Positions 1 to 11,240 of a DNA stretch of 64,000 nucleotides are shown here, one piece after another. The stretch is from Arenicola marina. Its lineage: Eukaryota; Annelida; Polychaeta; Arenicolidae. The position numbers were made by a program, and so were the translations under genes. The notes beneath the pieces are model-generated. The model had not been told where the DNA came from. It saw only the letters and a list, made by a program, of their open reading frames with translations, and did no database searches. Positions within the stretch are counted from its first letter, which is position 1. Every line of letters starts with the position of its first letter. Where the stretch lies: NCBI GenBank assembly GCA_964019135.1, contig OZ025256.1, positions 1,488,001 to 1,552,000 of the forward strand. The letters run 5' to 3'.

Positions 1-150
1 TTACTCTGGGCAGCCCAATTACATAACTCTTGAACCAGAGTAAAAGATCAGCCGTTATACCAAACGTCTGGAGTTTATGCAAGAGACCGTGATGATAAAC
101 ATTGTCAAATGCCTTAGACACATCTAAAAATATCGTAGCAGAATCATGAT
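1..150 (-). pseudogene. Non-LTR reverse transcriptase fragment
   Basis: The minus strand reads in one frame with the RT palm signature FLDVSKAFDNV followed by a typical stretch (HKLQTFGI, LLLWFKSYV). This is the catalytic motif A region (first aspartate present) of a LINE-type reverse transcriptase. The fragment runs off the left edge of the window and is cut at about 150 by a tRNA-like SINE, so only about 50 residues remain. Clade cannot be assigned from this piece. Confidence 0.75.
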
Positions 151-162
151 TTCTTTCAAGGG

Positions 163-352
163 ATGTATATATTCTCTGCTTTATGTGGGTTGGGTTGGAT
201 TAAACTTGTCCCAGGTACAGGGGCGATCCCTCGACCTGTGGATCTGCATCTTAGACTCATGCTTACCAACTGCGCTAGGGATGTATCCTGCAAGAGTGCG
301 AACCCACGACCTGTTGATCTGCAGCTTTGCTCGCCTACCAACTAAGCCAGGA
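163..352 (-). mobile_element. Dimeric tRNA-derived SINE-like element
   Basis: On the minus strand two tRNA-like halves follow each other. The first (about 350 to 285) has an A-box-like TTAGTTGGTAGGCGAG and a B-box-like GTGGGTTCGCACTC. The second (about 272 to 205) has GCGCAGTTGGTAAGCATGAG and GGTCGAGGGATCGCCCC. Spacing of the A and B boxes within each half fits RNA polymerase III type-2 promoters. The element sits inside the RT remnant. Both halves are diverged from a functional tRNA, so a SINE or tRNA-pseudogene pair is preferred over true tRNA genes. Confidence 0.6.
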
Positions 353-429
353 GGCTTCTCTCATGGCCTGCGAAAACAGCTATTGCTCAATTCAAGAGTT
401 TCCTATCGATACAGATGGCAGTGATCCAG

Positions 430-2650
430 TGTTGATGCCCATCCCCATTATCTTTGTTTCATTTGATTGATATGAACATGGCTTGCAAGTGCATCGCAAC
501 TTGAACGTTTGTCTGGAGCATTTGAAGATTACAAATTAGCGCTGTGACGATCTTACATATTCTCAAAGATACCTTGTATTGCTTTACAGACTGACCTGGA
601 AAGTCGTATCTTCAGCGGCAGATTATTTCATTTCATAAAGACTAAGATTAAAGTAAAAGTATCCAAGCCACTTAATTGTTTTTGTCCACAAAGTATATTC
701 CTTTCTTGTCAAAAATGCTGCCGATTTCCCAACAATTTGTTGGTAATAAAGTTGGCAGTTTGTAGGTAATAAAGATATATATTTGAATTATTATATTAAA
801 CTTATTGCCGATCCCTGAAACTGACGGGAAGAGCAATATTAAATATATGAAAGCAAACACCTCTGAATGAAATTAAAATTACGTCGATGATAATTAATAG
901 GTCATAATACGGTATAAGTTCCAAGGTTAATATAGACATTGGCCGTATAAGATACCGGTACACTAATTAAGGGAACACCACATTAAATTATAATTGACCA
1001 AAAGAGTCCTGTCAGACATGCGTTTCTGATTAATCGCAACAACGCTAATTGGTGTCATGGAACTGATCAGACAGCACCTTTCGCGAGAATGAAAAGTTAG
1101 AAAAGGGACGTTGATTAAATGAAACTGTACCATTTTAACCCCGTTCTAGGACCGGTTGCTGAGTGGAGTTTCCGATTTCTCCCGGCCGTATGCATTACCC
1201 GGCGTTTAATTACCATGCGACATTTCCACATTGCCAAAAAAAAAATCCTTACAATTATATGAAAGACAACGACCGGAAAATTAAGAGAGAATTACTAAGG
1301 TCGTTTGTGGCCCGACTTTTCAGCCGATACTAAAAACCGATGATGCATCTATCTGTCAATGTTGGCAGGTGAGAAAGGGTAGCACGGTGACGCGCTAGGA
1401 GAAGGTTGAACGCCGTCTGGGGCATCCATCCCACAACTTGCGGGGGATGTGAACGGACCAAGCCCATCGTGGCGCCATTCGCTGCCCGTTGCCACCAGCA
1501 TGGGAGGATCACGCGCTCGCCTCGTGCAACGCAACGTGCGCCCCAGTTCTCTCATCGATTTCAAATTGAGCGTCGCCGATTGGCTAACGACGGTCGGAAC
1601 ACAATGAAATCGATGACAAGGATGAACCAATGGCTCTTTACGTGGCATCCAATTCATCGATTGTATTGTAAATAGCAGATCGGACATGAAGGTGAATGGG
1701 GCAGCATCGCAGGCTGTATATGTCCCTATCATGTACCGTCTGCCGTCAGCTGTGTTGGCATGCGTCTCTGGAATCAAAACAGATGGTTGGTTGACGAAGG
1801 CGTGAAGCTTAGCCAATTGACGAGCGGCATGGTGTATAAACACATTAATATGGATTCCATGATTCACGAAGTTATTTCAGTCCTTGGTGTGAAACAATAC
1901 GCACATAAACAACCTGACAAAAGTTCGAAGGACTGCTCAGTGGACACACGTACTAATGATATGCACAATCAACTTCCGGTCATCTCGTACGTCACGGCAT
2001 TTAAATCACCTCCACGTCATTACTGACTGGTGCTAGCACAGGAGCACCAGGTGGCGCTGCATGCGGCCCGGAGGTTGTTTCGCTTATATAATGTAGGCTA
2101 CCTTATGCTCATCCATAGTCAGATCATAAACATTAACACGCATCATCGACAATCTTACTAATTTGGTAAGCGTATAAGTGAAAGTAAAATGAAGTTAGAC
2201 GGGAGGTACATGGGGGCGATGTTGCAATAATCATCGATATTGCATCACTTAAAGTTGCATGTGGAGTTGTTTCGCTGTTTTTGAATGCCAAATTTGCGTA
2301 TAAGAACACAAATCTAAGGCCTTAAGGTTCATAACAGACAATAAACACCTACCATAACGCTCACCAATTATCTGCCAATGAGCAAAACATTTCAAATGCA
2401 TGAATTGTCCGCCACAAAAATGCCGCACTCTCTCGCGTGGTCACTCGAACTCCAATAAACGTTTGTTTCTGAAACCCCAAAACAGAACAACATCGCATAG
2501 ATTATAGTTCCGGGACCTCTGAGTTGTTGTTCATCCATCCAGATGTTAATATACATGTATATACATGATGCAACTGATGAATAATCTGGGTAATTCCTAT
2601 CATGTCCTGAACATATCCCCGTCACTCACCTTACAATAATTGACACCCGG
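430..2650. other. No recognisable gene
   Basis: About 2.2 kb between the SINE and the telomere-like element. Open frames here (for example 1349-1867 on the minus strand) show no family resemblance, no conserved motif and no convincing splice structure. The stretch at 1380-1560 is GC-richer than its surroundings. I see nothing to annotate. Confidence 0.5.
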
Positions 2651-2658
2651 TGTAGCAT

Positions 2659-3067
2659 GATAACCTGTCCGCCATGATAAAGTGTCCGGCTGAGGTGTGC
2701 GCATGCGCAGCGAATGGGGTTGCTAGCGCATAGATGCCAGGTTTAGGGTTAGGTTAGGATTAGGTTAGGGCAAAGGGTTAGGGCCAGGGTTAGGGTTAGG
2801 TTAGGATTAGGTTAGGGCAAAGGGTTAGGGCCAGGGTTAGGGCCAGGGTTAGGGCCAGGGTTAGGGCCAGGGTTAGGGCCAGGGTTAGGGCCAGGGTTAG
2901 GGCAAGGGTTAGGGCCAGGGTTAGGGTTATGGTTAGGATTAGGTTAGGGCCAGGGTTAGGATTAGGTTAGGATTAGGTTAGGGCCAGGGTTAGGGTTATG
3001 GTTAGGATTAGGATTGGCTTCTGGTTAGGGTTAGTGGCATGAAAGAAGTGTGGCCGGACAGGTTATC
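2659..3067. mobile_element. TIR element filled with telomere-like repeats
   Basis: A 13-bp perfect inverted repeat GATAACCTGTCCG lies at 2659-2671 and as its complement at 3055-3067. Between them, 2740-3030 is an array of TTAGGG units mixed with the variants TTAGGGCCAGGG and TTAGGATTAGG. This is an interstitial telomere-like array enclosed in a MITE-like shell. No target-site duplication was identified with certainty. Confidence 0.65.
2740..3030 (+). repeat. Interstitial telomere-like repeat (TTAGGG variants)
   Basis: Roughly 290 bp of tandem TTAGGG hexamers interrupted by GCCAGGG and GATTAGG variants. The variant pattern is ordered: runs of TTAGGGCCAGGG in the middle, TTAGGATTAGG at both ends. 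Local duplication is therefore more likely than a fresh telomere fusion. Confidence 0.8.
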
Positions 3068-3339
3068 AAGGCCGAACAGGTTATTATGTTACCGGAATGG
3101 GAGTAAATGCCTTGGCTGCTGAATCCGAACATCTAGCCTGGGCGGCGGGGCTGTGCACGCAACAAGTCAAGTTCTGTGGTGATCATGCTGATAATAATCG
3201 ACTTAGTTTAAGGTGCCATGATATATGTACAAGTGTTTGACCAAGATGGTGTACATCAAGATTTGTTCAGGCCAAGGGCCACAATCCCTACAGTCCCATC
3301 TTGTTAATAAATATCAAATCGGGAGTCTAAGAGCTGAAT

Positions 3340-3720
3340 CAATGCAGGGGGGGGGGGATTTCCTTTTATCGGGAATGGGCTTTTCATTTTACCGTGAACT
3401 GGGAATGAGAACACACATTTTTCGTGAGGTGGGAATGAGATATTAGCCGACCGCCGTGATCGAGGGTTTTCATTAATCGTGAACTGGGAATGAGAACAAA
3501 AAATCTTCGTAAACTGGGAATGGGATATTAGCTTACCGCCGTGATCGAGAGTTTTCATTAATCGTTAACTGGGAATTTCAATATTGAATAACCGTGAATT
3601 GGGAAATGGCCAATTTATATCATGTGTCCGCCTCTCCCATTGTATACGGGGAATTCTCCTTTTAATTCATCGTGACATGGAAATAAAGAAATGTATTCTT
3701 CGTGACACGCCCCCCCCCTT
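3340..3720 (+). repeat. Dispersed repeat with GAACTGGGAATGAGA motif, copy 1
   Basis: Internally repeated stretch: the motif GTGAACTGGGAATGAGA and a following ATTAGCCGACCGCCGTGATCGAG block recur about every 100 bp, ending in C-rich homopolymers. A diverged copy of the same family lies at 12690-12950 and shares the order CTGGGAATG, GCCGAC, CGATCAAGG, TTTATATCA, TCCGCC and GTGACCTGG. Confidence 0.6.
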
Positions 3721-4130
3721 GCCCCCCCCCCCCCCAATGCACAATGAGAGAGATAAAACAATGCACATAGGTTTTTATTCAAACGCACTTGTGGCGTAGC
3801 ATTCTTGTCTAATGTGTCGACTATCGTGTATTGAATTTCTTCGTTGGTGGCATACTTAAATAATGTTCTGGAATTGATGATTCGTTTAGATGTCGCTTCA
3901 CTGTCCCATCAAGACAACTAAACATCGGTTCAAGTTCACACCTTGACAACTCAAATCGATGTCTAGCCACGTGTCAAGGCGTTTGCAAGAGTTTAGATGT
4001 TTATTCGCCTATTACATATAGTAATATTGTGTGTTGGTTAGCGACGCCGTCATGAGACATGTCTATCCCGATCATTTCTAATTACTGACAATAATAATCT
4101 TCCTGACTATCAGCGAGTTACACGTCTTCC

Positions 4131-4355
4131 AAGGGCGGATCTAGAAATTTGCAAAGGGGGGGGGGGAGGGGGGAGGGTGTTGCTCTCTGAAAATTTGCGA
4201 CCGGGGGGGGGCGGTGCTAAGAAAACCCGACTTTTACAGTGTATGTTCAAGTTCCCAAGGGGGGGGGGGGTTCCAACCCCCCTACCCCCCCTAGATTTTG
4301 ATTGGGGGTGGAGGGGGGGGGGGCGTACCTCGGATTCCCACCCCGGTTCCTCCGC
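4131..4355. mobile_element. G-rich MITE-like element
   Basis: Starts with GGGCGGATCTAG and ends with GGTTCCTCCGCCTATG, an imperfect inverted pair, with four long G runs in between. It resembles the better-preserved GGCGGATCCAGG element at 13029-13185 but is much decayed. Small open frames across it are artefacts of the G runs. Confidence 0.4.
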
Positions 4356-4399
4356 CTATGATAACGAATCAACGTAAGCATTTGGGATGAATAGGTTGT

Positions 4400-5260
4400 T
4401 GCAAAACGTTGGATATGACAACAGTCTGTTGAATATGACATTAAAGTATAAGAAAGCAAAAAGAAAATGCAATTTAACCAGGCGTGATAATTGACGACTG
4501 AGCTGTCTGTCTAGCAATGCTGTAAAAGCCGACGTGTGATACTCTGGTTCAACTCCAGCTGTTCTTAATAGACCGATCCAGTCTCCGACATTAAGCCCCG
4601 CCCACTTTTGAATCCTTTTTTTCTCAATTGTGAGTATGAAATTGACAATCGAAGCTGATGATAGGTACAAGTGAGAAGTATTCATCTCTGAAACTGACAA
4701 GGAAGATTGATTACAGTCATGATTACTTTCTATGTTTTTAATAAATGAACCCTGTATTAGGCCTTTAAGTAGCTATTTCAACAAACTAAGCATTGGATGG
4801 GCGGCGGCCACACATATGAAGACTGGGCAGCTTGGTTGGGAGCGCGGCGGATTTCTGATCATAGGGTTGTGCGTTCAATTCTCGACGGGAAAATTTGTTG
4901 AAGGCATTAACTGAGGGCTACAGCCCACGCTGGCCACTTTCTGAAGAACATGTCTGGATCGTAATCAGTTATTTTAAAATTAATCAAAGTACTAGCAATT
5001 ATTATTATTATTATATTAGATACATTAAATAGTAAATTTATATAAAAGACACAATATATAATTTTGAGACAAATCCGCTGCAATTATTGTTATCTTCCTT
5101 AGAATCAGGTGTGGTGGGTAATGTTAAATGTCTATGTTAAATGGCAGGTAAAAAAGGAATCCATAATGCTGTATCACACGGGGTTTGTATACTCCTCACT
5201 TTGATGGGAAATAAAGATCAAATCAAAAAAAATCAAATCAAGCATGCAACCCCATCCCAT
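4400..5260. other. No recognisable gene
   Basis: AT-rich stretch with no identifiable coding region. It ends near 5200-5240 in AATAAAGATCAAATCAAA, which looks like the 3' tail of a retroelement with AATCAA repeats, but too little is left to name it. Confidence 0.4.
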
Positions 5261-5472
5261 CACAGCCCCACCCCCCCCCCCCCCCCCCCCCAACACACAC
5301 GCACACACTCCCAACAATACAGGTGGCACTGGACCATCCCTATTTATCCAATGCAAACAAGATAATTATGGGATTCACTTTCGGGACTCGAAGGGTAGCG
5401 ATGGTTGCGGGGCAGGGGTACATCTTTGCAGAAGGACTCCAGCTAGTGGCCAGTTTCCGTTTATGATACGGG

Positions 5473-5743
5473 GCCGGCGCGATAGCTCAGTGGGCTAGAG
5501 CGCTCGCATTGAGTGCTCTGGTCACCTGAGAGCCTAACGGCGCGCGGATCGTTGGTTCGAGCCCTGCTGTGGCCATGTCTGTGTGGTCGCAGGATAAAGA
5601 TCCCAGGTCTTTCTTCGTAAAGAGTAAGGGGTTACCACCGGGAACATGGCTCCACTCTCCCTTCCTTCTCCCATTGACGCGATATGACCAAAATGGTTAA
5701 AGTGTCCTGAATAACCAACCAACCAACCAACCAACCAACCGTT
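5473..5743 (+). mobile_element. tRNA-derived SINE
   Basis: The head has a box A (ATAGCTCAGTGGGCTAGAGC, from about 5483) and a box B (GGTTCGAGCCC, about 5552), as in RNA polymerase III promoters. It is followed by an unrelated body of about 170 bp and a simple tail of AACC repeats (5715-5743). A head-only relative lies on the minus strand at 36266-36312. Confidence 0.85.
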
Positions 5744-5811
5744 TATGCTACTGACGACATAGAAAGCGTGACGCTCAGTTTGGAGACTAAAACAGTCTGA
5801 GTGAACATAGT

Positions 5812-5950
5812 AAAGTAATCACCATAAGTAATCGTGATTACGATTAAATTAGCAATGTAATCGATTACAATTACATTGCTTTTGAAACAAATGTCATCGA
5901 TTACGATTGCGATAACTTGGAAAGATTACGATTACTGATTATGATTACCC
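5812..5950. repeat. Palindromic TAATCGATTAC-type repeat
   Basis: Short AT-rich block built from GTAATCGATTACAATTAC-like units in both orientations. It can fold on itself and may be a decayed foldback MITE. No ends or target-site duplication resolved. Confidence 0.45.
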
Positions 5951-6458
5951 CATGTCTGGTCCACACGCGTCGACACATAAGTAAATCCAGCCAAAGAAAC
6001 CCCTGGGACAATGCTATGGAAGGTTGCAATGGCCGCCAGACAGTAAAGGTTTGAACCAGTAACCGAAGCTACGATTCCATGATGAACTGACAGTCGGGTT
6101 GGTTGACGGAGATCCCAGGACACTCCGCCCCGATATTAGGGCCTCGGCTCTGATTGGTCAGCCAGCAGCCAATGACGCACTGCCAGACTCGCACCTGATT
6201 GGTCGGTCTATCATCTGCTCCGCGTGGATCCCTCGGCAACCAGCGGCAGACCGCGATCAGCATCTGCATAACAGATCACGAAAGGTCACCACAGCACTCA
6301 CCATTCCATTCCATTTCCATATCACTCCCTATCTGCCATGGAATCCCTTCACTTACAAGAATAGGGCATACAAAATAAGGTTTGCATACTTAATTCAGTG
6401 TTCAAATAAGCTTTGCATACTTAATTCAGTGTACCAAATTAACAAGATAACTAAGAGC

Positions 6459-6604
6459 CAGGGGCGTAGCCAGCCGTACGCATGTACGCACGTGCGTACA
6501 CATTGGGCTGTGCAAGCACGTGCAATCCGGTTGTTCAGGAGTACTTTGTTTATTTCATCTGCAGCAGGTGCGTACACTTGCTCATGTCCCTGCCTACGCC
6601 TCTG
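6459..6604. mobile_element. 146-bp MITE, CAGGGGCGTAGCCAG termini
   Basis: The left end CAGGGGCGTAGCCAG (6459-6473) is mirrored by CTGCCTACGCCTCTG (6590-6604), 12-13 of 15 bp matching. A second internal pair around GTGCGTACAC strengthens the fold. The flanks share AGAGC but not a clean target-site duplication. Confidence 0.55.
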
Positions 6605-7024
6605 AGAGCGAAGTTTTTCCTTTTGTTCACCATGATACCACGTGTTATTAAATATACACTGGATCCCCAGCGACAGAGTTATCCTTCCGATTCCGGAAAT
6701 AGCGCGGTCAGTTTCGTTATGGATAATGTAAGGCAAAGCTCAATCTCACAGGATTTGTTTTCATTTTCCCTTAACCGTTGTATACATAGAGCAAGCAATC
6801 AAGTAAATGGATCCTTTTTTTTGGAGCTAAGGCTCTGAACAAAAAGACGCATGTTATCCTTTGTAGTCTGTGTGCCAATTTAGATCGAACAAGTGGGTTG
6901 GTCGCAAACTTTGAATTGGAGGGTTTGTTTTGGCGGGAAAATGACCCCCTGCACATTTCTAGACAGCTCCCTTAAATATTGACCTTAGAGAGCTATGGTT
7001 CAGAGTGTTCAATTAAGACCGGTA

Positions 7025-7185
7025 TGGCACGCGGAAATGCCCCCCCCCCCGCATTGCGCCGCTATCCCCTTATGTAAAATACATTATATTGAGACCCTTT
7101 GCGCCCCATGTGTTCGTACAGTGCCATTATGTTAGATACATAAGGGGCATCTCCGCATGTGGGCATTTCCGCACGGGACACCGGC
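7025..7185. mobile_element. Foldback MITE, GCGGAAATGCCCCC family, copy 1
   Basis: Inverted arms: GCGGAAATGCCCCCC near 7033-7047 and GGGCATTTCCGCACGGGACACC near 7163-7184, with shared internal sequence (TTATGTAAAATACATTATATT). Same family as the element at 7483-7606. Confidence 0.6.
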
Positions 7186-7482
7186 GAAGAAGTTATTTAT
7201 ATGTTTTTTGATCGCATTTATAAGTTTACAGTTATTGTCAATCGAACACTTTATTGTTATCAATTTGTTGTAACTACACGATGGCAGACGGTTACCGACA
7301 CCATGTGTGCCAAATGGCATGGACATGGAACGAATAGTTTGGACGCCTGAAATTAAATGATCAAACTTTAACGTTGAACCCTATGGCAAGGCCATGCCCA
7401 CGCAAAAGCCGCTATGTGTGTGTGTGTGTGACCATGTGCGTGTGTCTCTGTAGGCCACACAAGGTATCATGTCCGTTGACAA

Positions 7483-7606
7483 ATGCGGAAATGCCCCCCA
7501 TGCGGAGATGCCTCCCTTATATAAAATACATGAATGTCATTCTGACCGATACAGGGGAGGCATCGCCGCATGGGGGGCATTTCCGCATGGGACACCGTCA
7601 TCAGAC
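7483..7606. mobile_element. Foldback MITE, GCGGAAATGCCCCC family, copy 2
   Basis: Arms TGCGGAAATGCCCCCCATGC (about 7483) and GCATGGGGGGCATTTCCGCA (about 7569-7588) are near-perfect complements, followed by TGGGACACCG. A second inner inverted pair (GGAGATGCCTCCC / GGGGAGGCATCGCC) continues the hairpin. Confidence 0.7.
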
Positions 7607-7770
7607 TTCACCCTATGGGTGACGGGTCTCGTCTTTCATGTTTAACAGTCACTATGATTTATCGTTTCAAGTGATATGTATATTAAGCTGGTAATAAAGA
7701 TTTGTGGAAATGCTGAAATTTTGCCCCTTTTTCCGGTTTAAAACCATCTTTATTTCGTACGTTGTCCGTT

Positions 7771-7902
7771 GGCATTATGATTTTGCATATTCGTCAATTT
7801 CTTCCATGCACTATGGCACTATAATTTTACATATTCGTCAATTTCTTCCATGCACTATGGCATTATGATTTTACATATTCGTCAATTTCTTCCATGCACT
7901 GG
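7771..7902 (+). repeat. Tandem repeat, 3 x 44 bp
   Basis: Three consecutive 44-bp units begin at 7771, 7815 and 7859, each reading GGCAYTATRATTTT then a CATATTCGTCAATTTC core. Units differ at only a few positions, implying a recent local duplication. Confidence 0.9.
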
Positions 7903-8159
7903 TTTTCGGTGTGTTATGTGGGGTTCAGGGCGTCGTCGTTCGAATTTTTGGGACTGTTTTTTGTTGTACTTTGATTGCGTTCTAAGTTTGAATTTTTGAC
8001 TTGTGATAAGCTGTGTCATGATGGGGTTTTGGTTTTGGTCATTCATGAACTGAAAAGTTTTATGAAAAATATATGGGGGTCGTCGTGGATATTTCGTCAT
8101 CATGCAACCGTTAATTAACGTAGCGGCAACGTTGTCAATTTATCGGCAACCATATATCA

Positions 8160-8305
8160 ACCATGCAAACCGCAATATAACGTTAACTTAACGTTAGCAA
8201 ACGTAAGCAAACGTTAACTTAACATTAACAAGCGTTAACTTAACGGTAGCGAACGTTAACTTAACGTTAGCATACTTGAACTTAACGTTAGCACACCTTA
8301 ACTTA
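8160..8305 (+). repeat. Minisatellite of CGTTAACTTAACGTTAGC units
   Basis: About seven irregular units built on CGTTAACTTAACGTTAGC, 15-25 bp each. The unit is itself palindromic (GTTAAC, TTAA, AACGTT). Confidence 0.75.
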
Positions 8306-8685
8306 ATTACTTTTTAGTATTAATTTACTCAAAAGCTAGCCTTTAAAGTCACATCTAGATGTGTAAATAATAAGTGTGATTGTAGTATTTAGTTTGTGGT
8401 GATTACCAAATTAAAAATTTAAGACTTCATAATATTCGAAGTCGAAGAAAATTATACGTGGACGCAACGTCCGCCCCTGGCCGCAACGTTTGCTCCTGGC
8501 CGAAAGGCTCCAGGCCGAAACCTTCTGGGCTGAATCATCCTAGACCAAAACTCCCTGGGCCGAAGCGTCCGTTGGCCAAAAAGTCAGTCCATAATTCCGT
8601 ATGGGGTGGTGTGGGGGGGGGGGGGGGAATTGTTTTCAGACAAATAGATCAAGTTAAAGTGACCTTGTAGAACTAAAATATGTAA

Positions 8686-9312
8686 TACAGTGCACTCCGC
8701 TTAATTGCAACTTCCGTTTGTCAGCCAAAAAGTTGCAATGAACCGAAGCAATTATCCGAAGTTAGCGATTCTTTGGCTAAACATTCATTATAAAAAAAAC
8801 CTGGTAAATCATGCAGTTAAAGTTTAAATTTTTAGTATTTTCTTAATCAATCAAAAAGTCTGTAATCATCTTCTGTTTGCTTCTGGCTGCCGCTGACTTG
8901 TGGATGTCAGTTGTAAAACCGTTCGAATTCGATGTGGCCTCCCTTGTGTTTGGCCATTATCGTATAGTAAAGGAGTATTTGGGGCATAAACACTTTATCG
9001 GCTACAGCAGCATCTCATATGCTATTACGTCTCACATGACAGCGAGGACAGAAAACCCAGGAACAAAGGGATTAGACACATTTCATTGCACATGAAAATT
9101 CAGCTAATTTTCATGCGTGCTGCAATGAATTTCCCATAAGCAACATCTTAAGTCCTATATGATCTCCATTTTGAGATAAATTTGTGTTGCCAGTAAGCGG
9201 AATTTGCGATTAACCGAAGTTGTGATTAACCGAAGTTGTTAACATAGGAATTTATAGTAAGTGGCGTTTCGATTTGAGATTTATTGCGATTAAGCGGAAG
9301 TTACGTGGGGTA
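8686..9312. mobile_element. Tigger/pogo-like nonautonomous DNA transposon
   Basis: The left end TACAGTGCACTCCGCTTAAT and right end ATTAAGCGGAAGTTACGTGG...GGTA are inverted and bounded by TA. The interior repeats phrases typical of Tigger-like nonautonomous copies: AACTTCCGTTTGTCAGCCAA and the recurring AACCGAAGTTG. No transposase frame remains. Family placement rests on resemblance of the termini from memory. Confidence 0.6.
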
Positions 9313-9319
9313 ACCTCGA

Positions 9320-10530
9320 TCTCTCCCAAGGTCAAGGTCGATCTCGGGAAGAATTGTCATGATGTCACACCTGTTGTAAACATCGTCTGCTGTCACTATT
9401 TATTATAAATGAAGTTACCATACTCAGTGTTAATCAGGCACACTGCTTGTTCTTTAAACTCATGTGTCTTAACTTTTGAGATAAGCTGCACAAGCATCTG
9501 TTAATGTAGGGTTACATAAATTATTTAATTCAAATTTGATAAAAATTTACATACAGATGATCAAGCGTCCCTGTGTCTAGTTATGAGGGGCATCCATAAG
9601 ATTGTGATAAAAGAATTAATTCGGCGAAAAAATATTGATTGATGACGTCATCAACAAAAATAGCACGTGGGGGTTGAGGATACCGAAGGAGCGGGATTAG
9701 CCCGCGTTGCCTTATATACTTTAGGTTTAACCGCGATATTGACGTTGTAATGAAATAGCCGGTATTTCCAGTGCACGCCATGTTGTTTTGTAATCAGCAT
9801 TGGCGAGGCTTTGATCCCACAATGTGTTATTCCTTCTATTCGATTGCACATTAAAGGGATACATCAAAGCATCATATAACAGTCTTTTGCTAAAGGTGTG
9901 AAGCATTTTCGTCTGTTATCCGCATTGGTGGGGGCTTTGATCAAAAATGAGGCGTTTTTTTTAAAGCGACAACTAGGCTATATTATACACATTCCAAATA
10001 TACATTCGAAAATATCATCATAATGTCAAAAAATACAGTAGACTAGTATATCAAACTATATAATAGGCATCACTTAAACATTCTTATTCCGCTGGTATGA
10101 TTGGCAGCGGTGCTTGATATCTAGACCGGGGATTTTGTCCGCCAGGGCTTTTGTCCTAGTGTATTTTTGGGGCCGGGGATTATGTCCGCCGGGGCTTTAT
10201 CCTACACCCATTTCACTTGTGCCCTATCGATCTCTGTAAGGCGCGCTTTGATAGGTTAATTACAGTAAGCCTAGGTAGTACTTATGTTGATTTTACTTTG
10301 TCGTACGCGAATGTTGAAACGCGTCGACTCACCCTAGTGTCACTTCCCACCGGCATCTCCCCGCCGGGGACCACTTTGGTAGACCCACAAGTCAGTCGCA
10401 CTCTCACCGCGGAGGTGGTTTGTTCGTGGACACTCGGTCAGTTGAGAGCAAGCTAGACAGCAACCACTCTGCAAGCGCAACGCCCTAGCTCTGCCGGGAG
10501 ATCGGAATTACATTTTAAAAAATGGGCCAA
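9320..10530. other. No recognisable gene; one 34-bp direct repeat
   Basis: No coding region recognised. At about 10123-10157 and 10171-10204 the phrase CCGGGGATT-TGTCCGCC-GGGCTTT-TCCTA occurs twice, 48 bp apart. Its function is unknown. Confidence 0.4.
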
Positions 10531-10538
10531 ATATATGT

Positions 10539-10905
10539 ATGCCACGCGTTAAGACAACAGCTTATGGCCATAATTCATTGAAGTATCAAGGTAGCAAGCT
10601 ATGGAACATGCTCAACAAGGAAACGAAGTTAGCCAAATCTGCCAAGGAATTTAAAACAACGCTGTCAACCTCGGATGTGTTCTTGTGTCACTGTAATTCG
10701 TGCACATTATGTAACATAGCTAATGGGTAAGGTTTTATGAGATGCAAAGGTTGTTATATTGTCATTGTCATATGTATATATATCTCATCCGCTCATGTCA
10801 TTTTATCATTGTCGGTCAATAGCACGTGTGCTAATGTTTATTGTTGACTTTTACATACCGACGTTAAATAAAACTTTATCTTATCTTATCTTATCTTATC
10901 TTATC
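10539..10905 (+). mobile_element. LINE 3' end with (TTATC)6 tail
   Basis: A 63-codon frame (10539-10730) carries the C-terminal LINE ORF2 signature KTTAYGHNSLKYQGSKLWNM followed by KEFKTTL, as seen at the ends of many CR1/L2/RTE-type proteins. About 140 bp of 3' UTR follows, with AATAAAACT near 10867 and six TTATC units (10876-10905). It is a 5'-truncated insertion in plus orientation; the open frame is the remnant of a much longer protein. Confidence 0.8.
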
Positions 10906-11240
10906 GAACAATAACGTGTGTGGATTCTGCAATCAACGTAATCAACGCATGAAAAAGACTGGGTATTGTTCCCAGATCAATGAAGGTGAGGTCTTACGGT
11001 ATTTAGCGGCTAATATGATATGAGTCTGCGGTTTTTCTACACTTGTTTGTCCTGGCAATAATTGTGTCGGGGGATTTGTTTGGTTTCATGTTTTGAGAAA
11101 ATCTATTTATTTTTCAATTGTCTTGTTTTGTTCTAACCATAAAGATCCACATTTTGCATATTCTGTGTATGAACCCAATAGATAGATATTTATTTCGGCA
11201 CTGTCGGCTCACGTACATGCATATGCATATACAACACGTA

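Noticed and set aside
1349..1867. 172-codon minus-strand ORF
   Set aside because: No similarity pattern, no splice sites, and overlapping plus-strand ORFs are equally open; likely chance.
2740..3030. True chromosome end
   Set aside because: Sequence of other kinds continues on both sides and the array is bounded by inverted repeats.
5473..5560. Functional tRNA gene
   Set aside because: Box A and B are present but the cloverleaf is not well formed (extra bases in the anticodon/variable region), and a SINE body and AACC tail follow.
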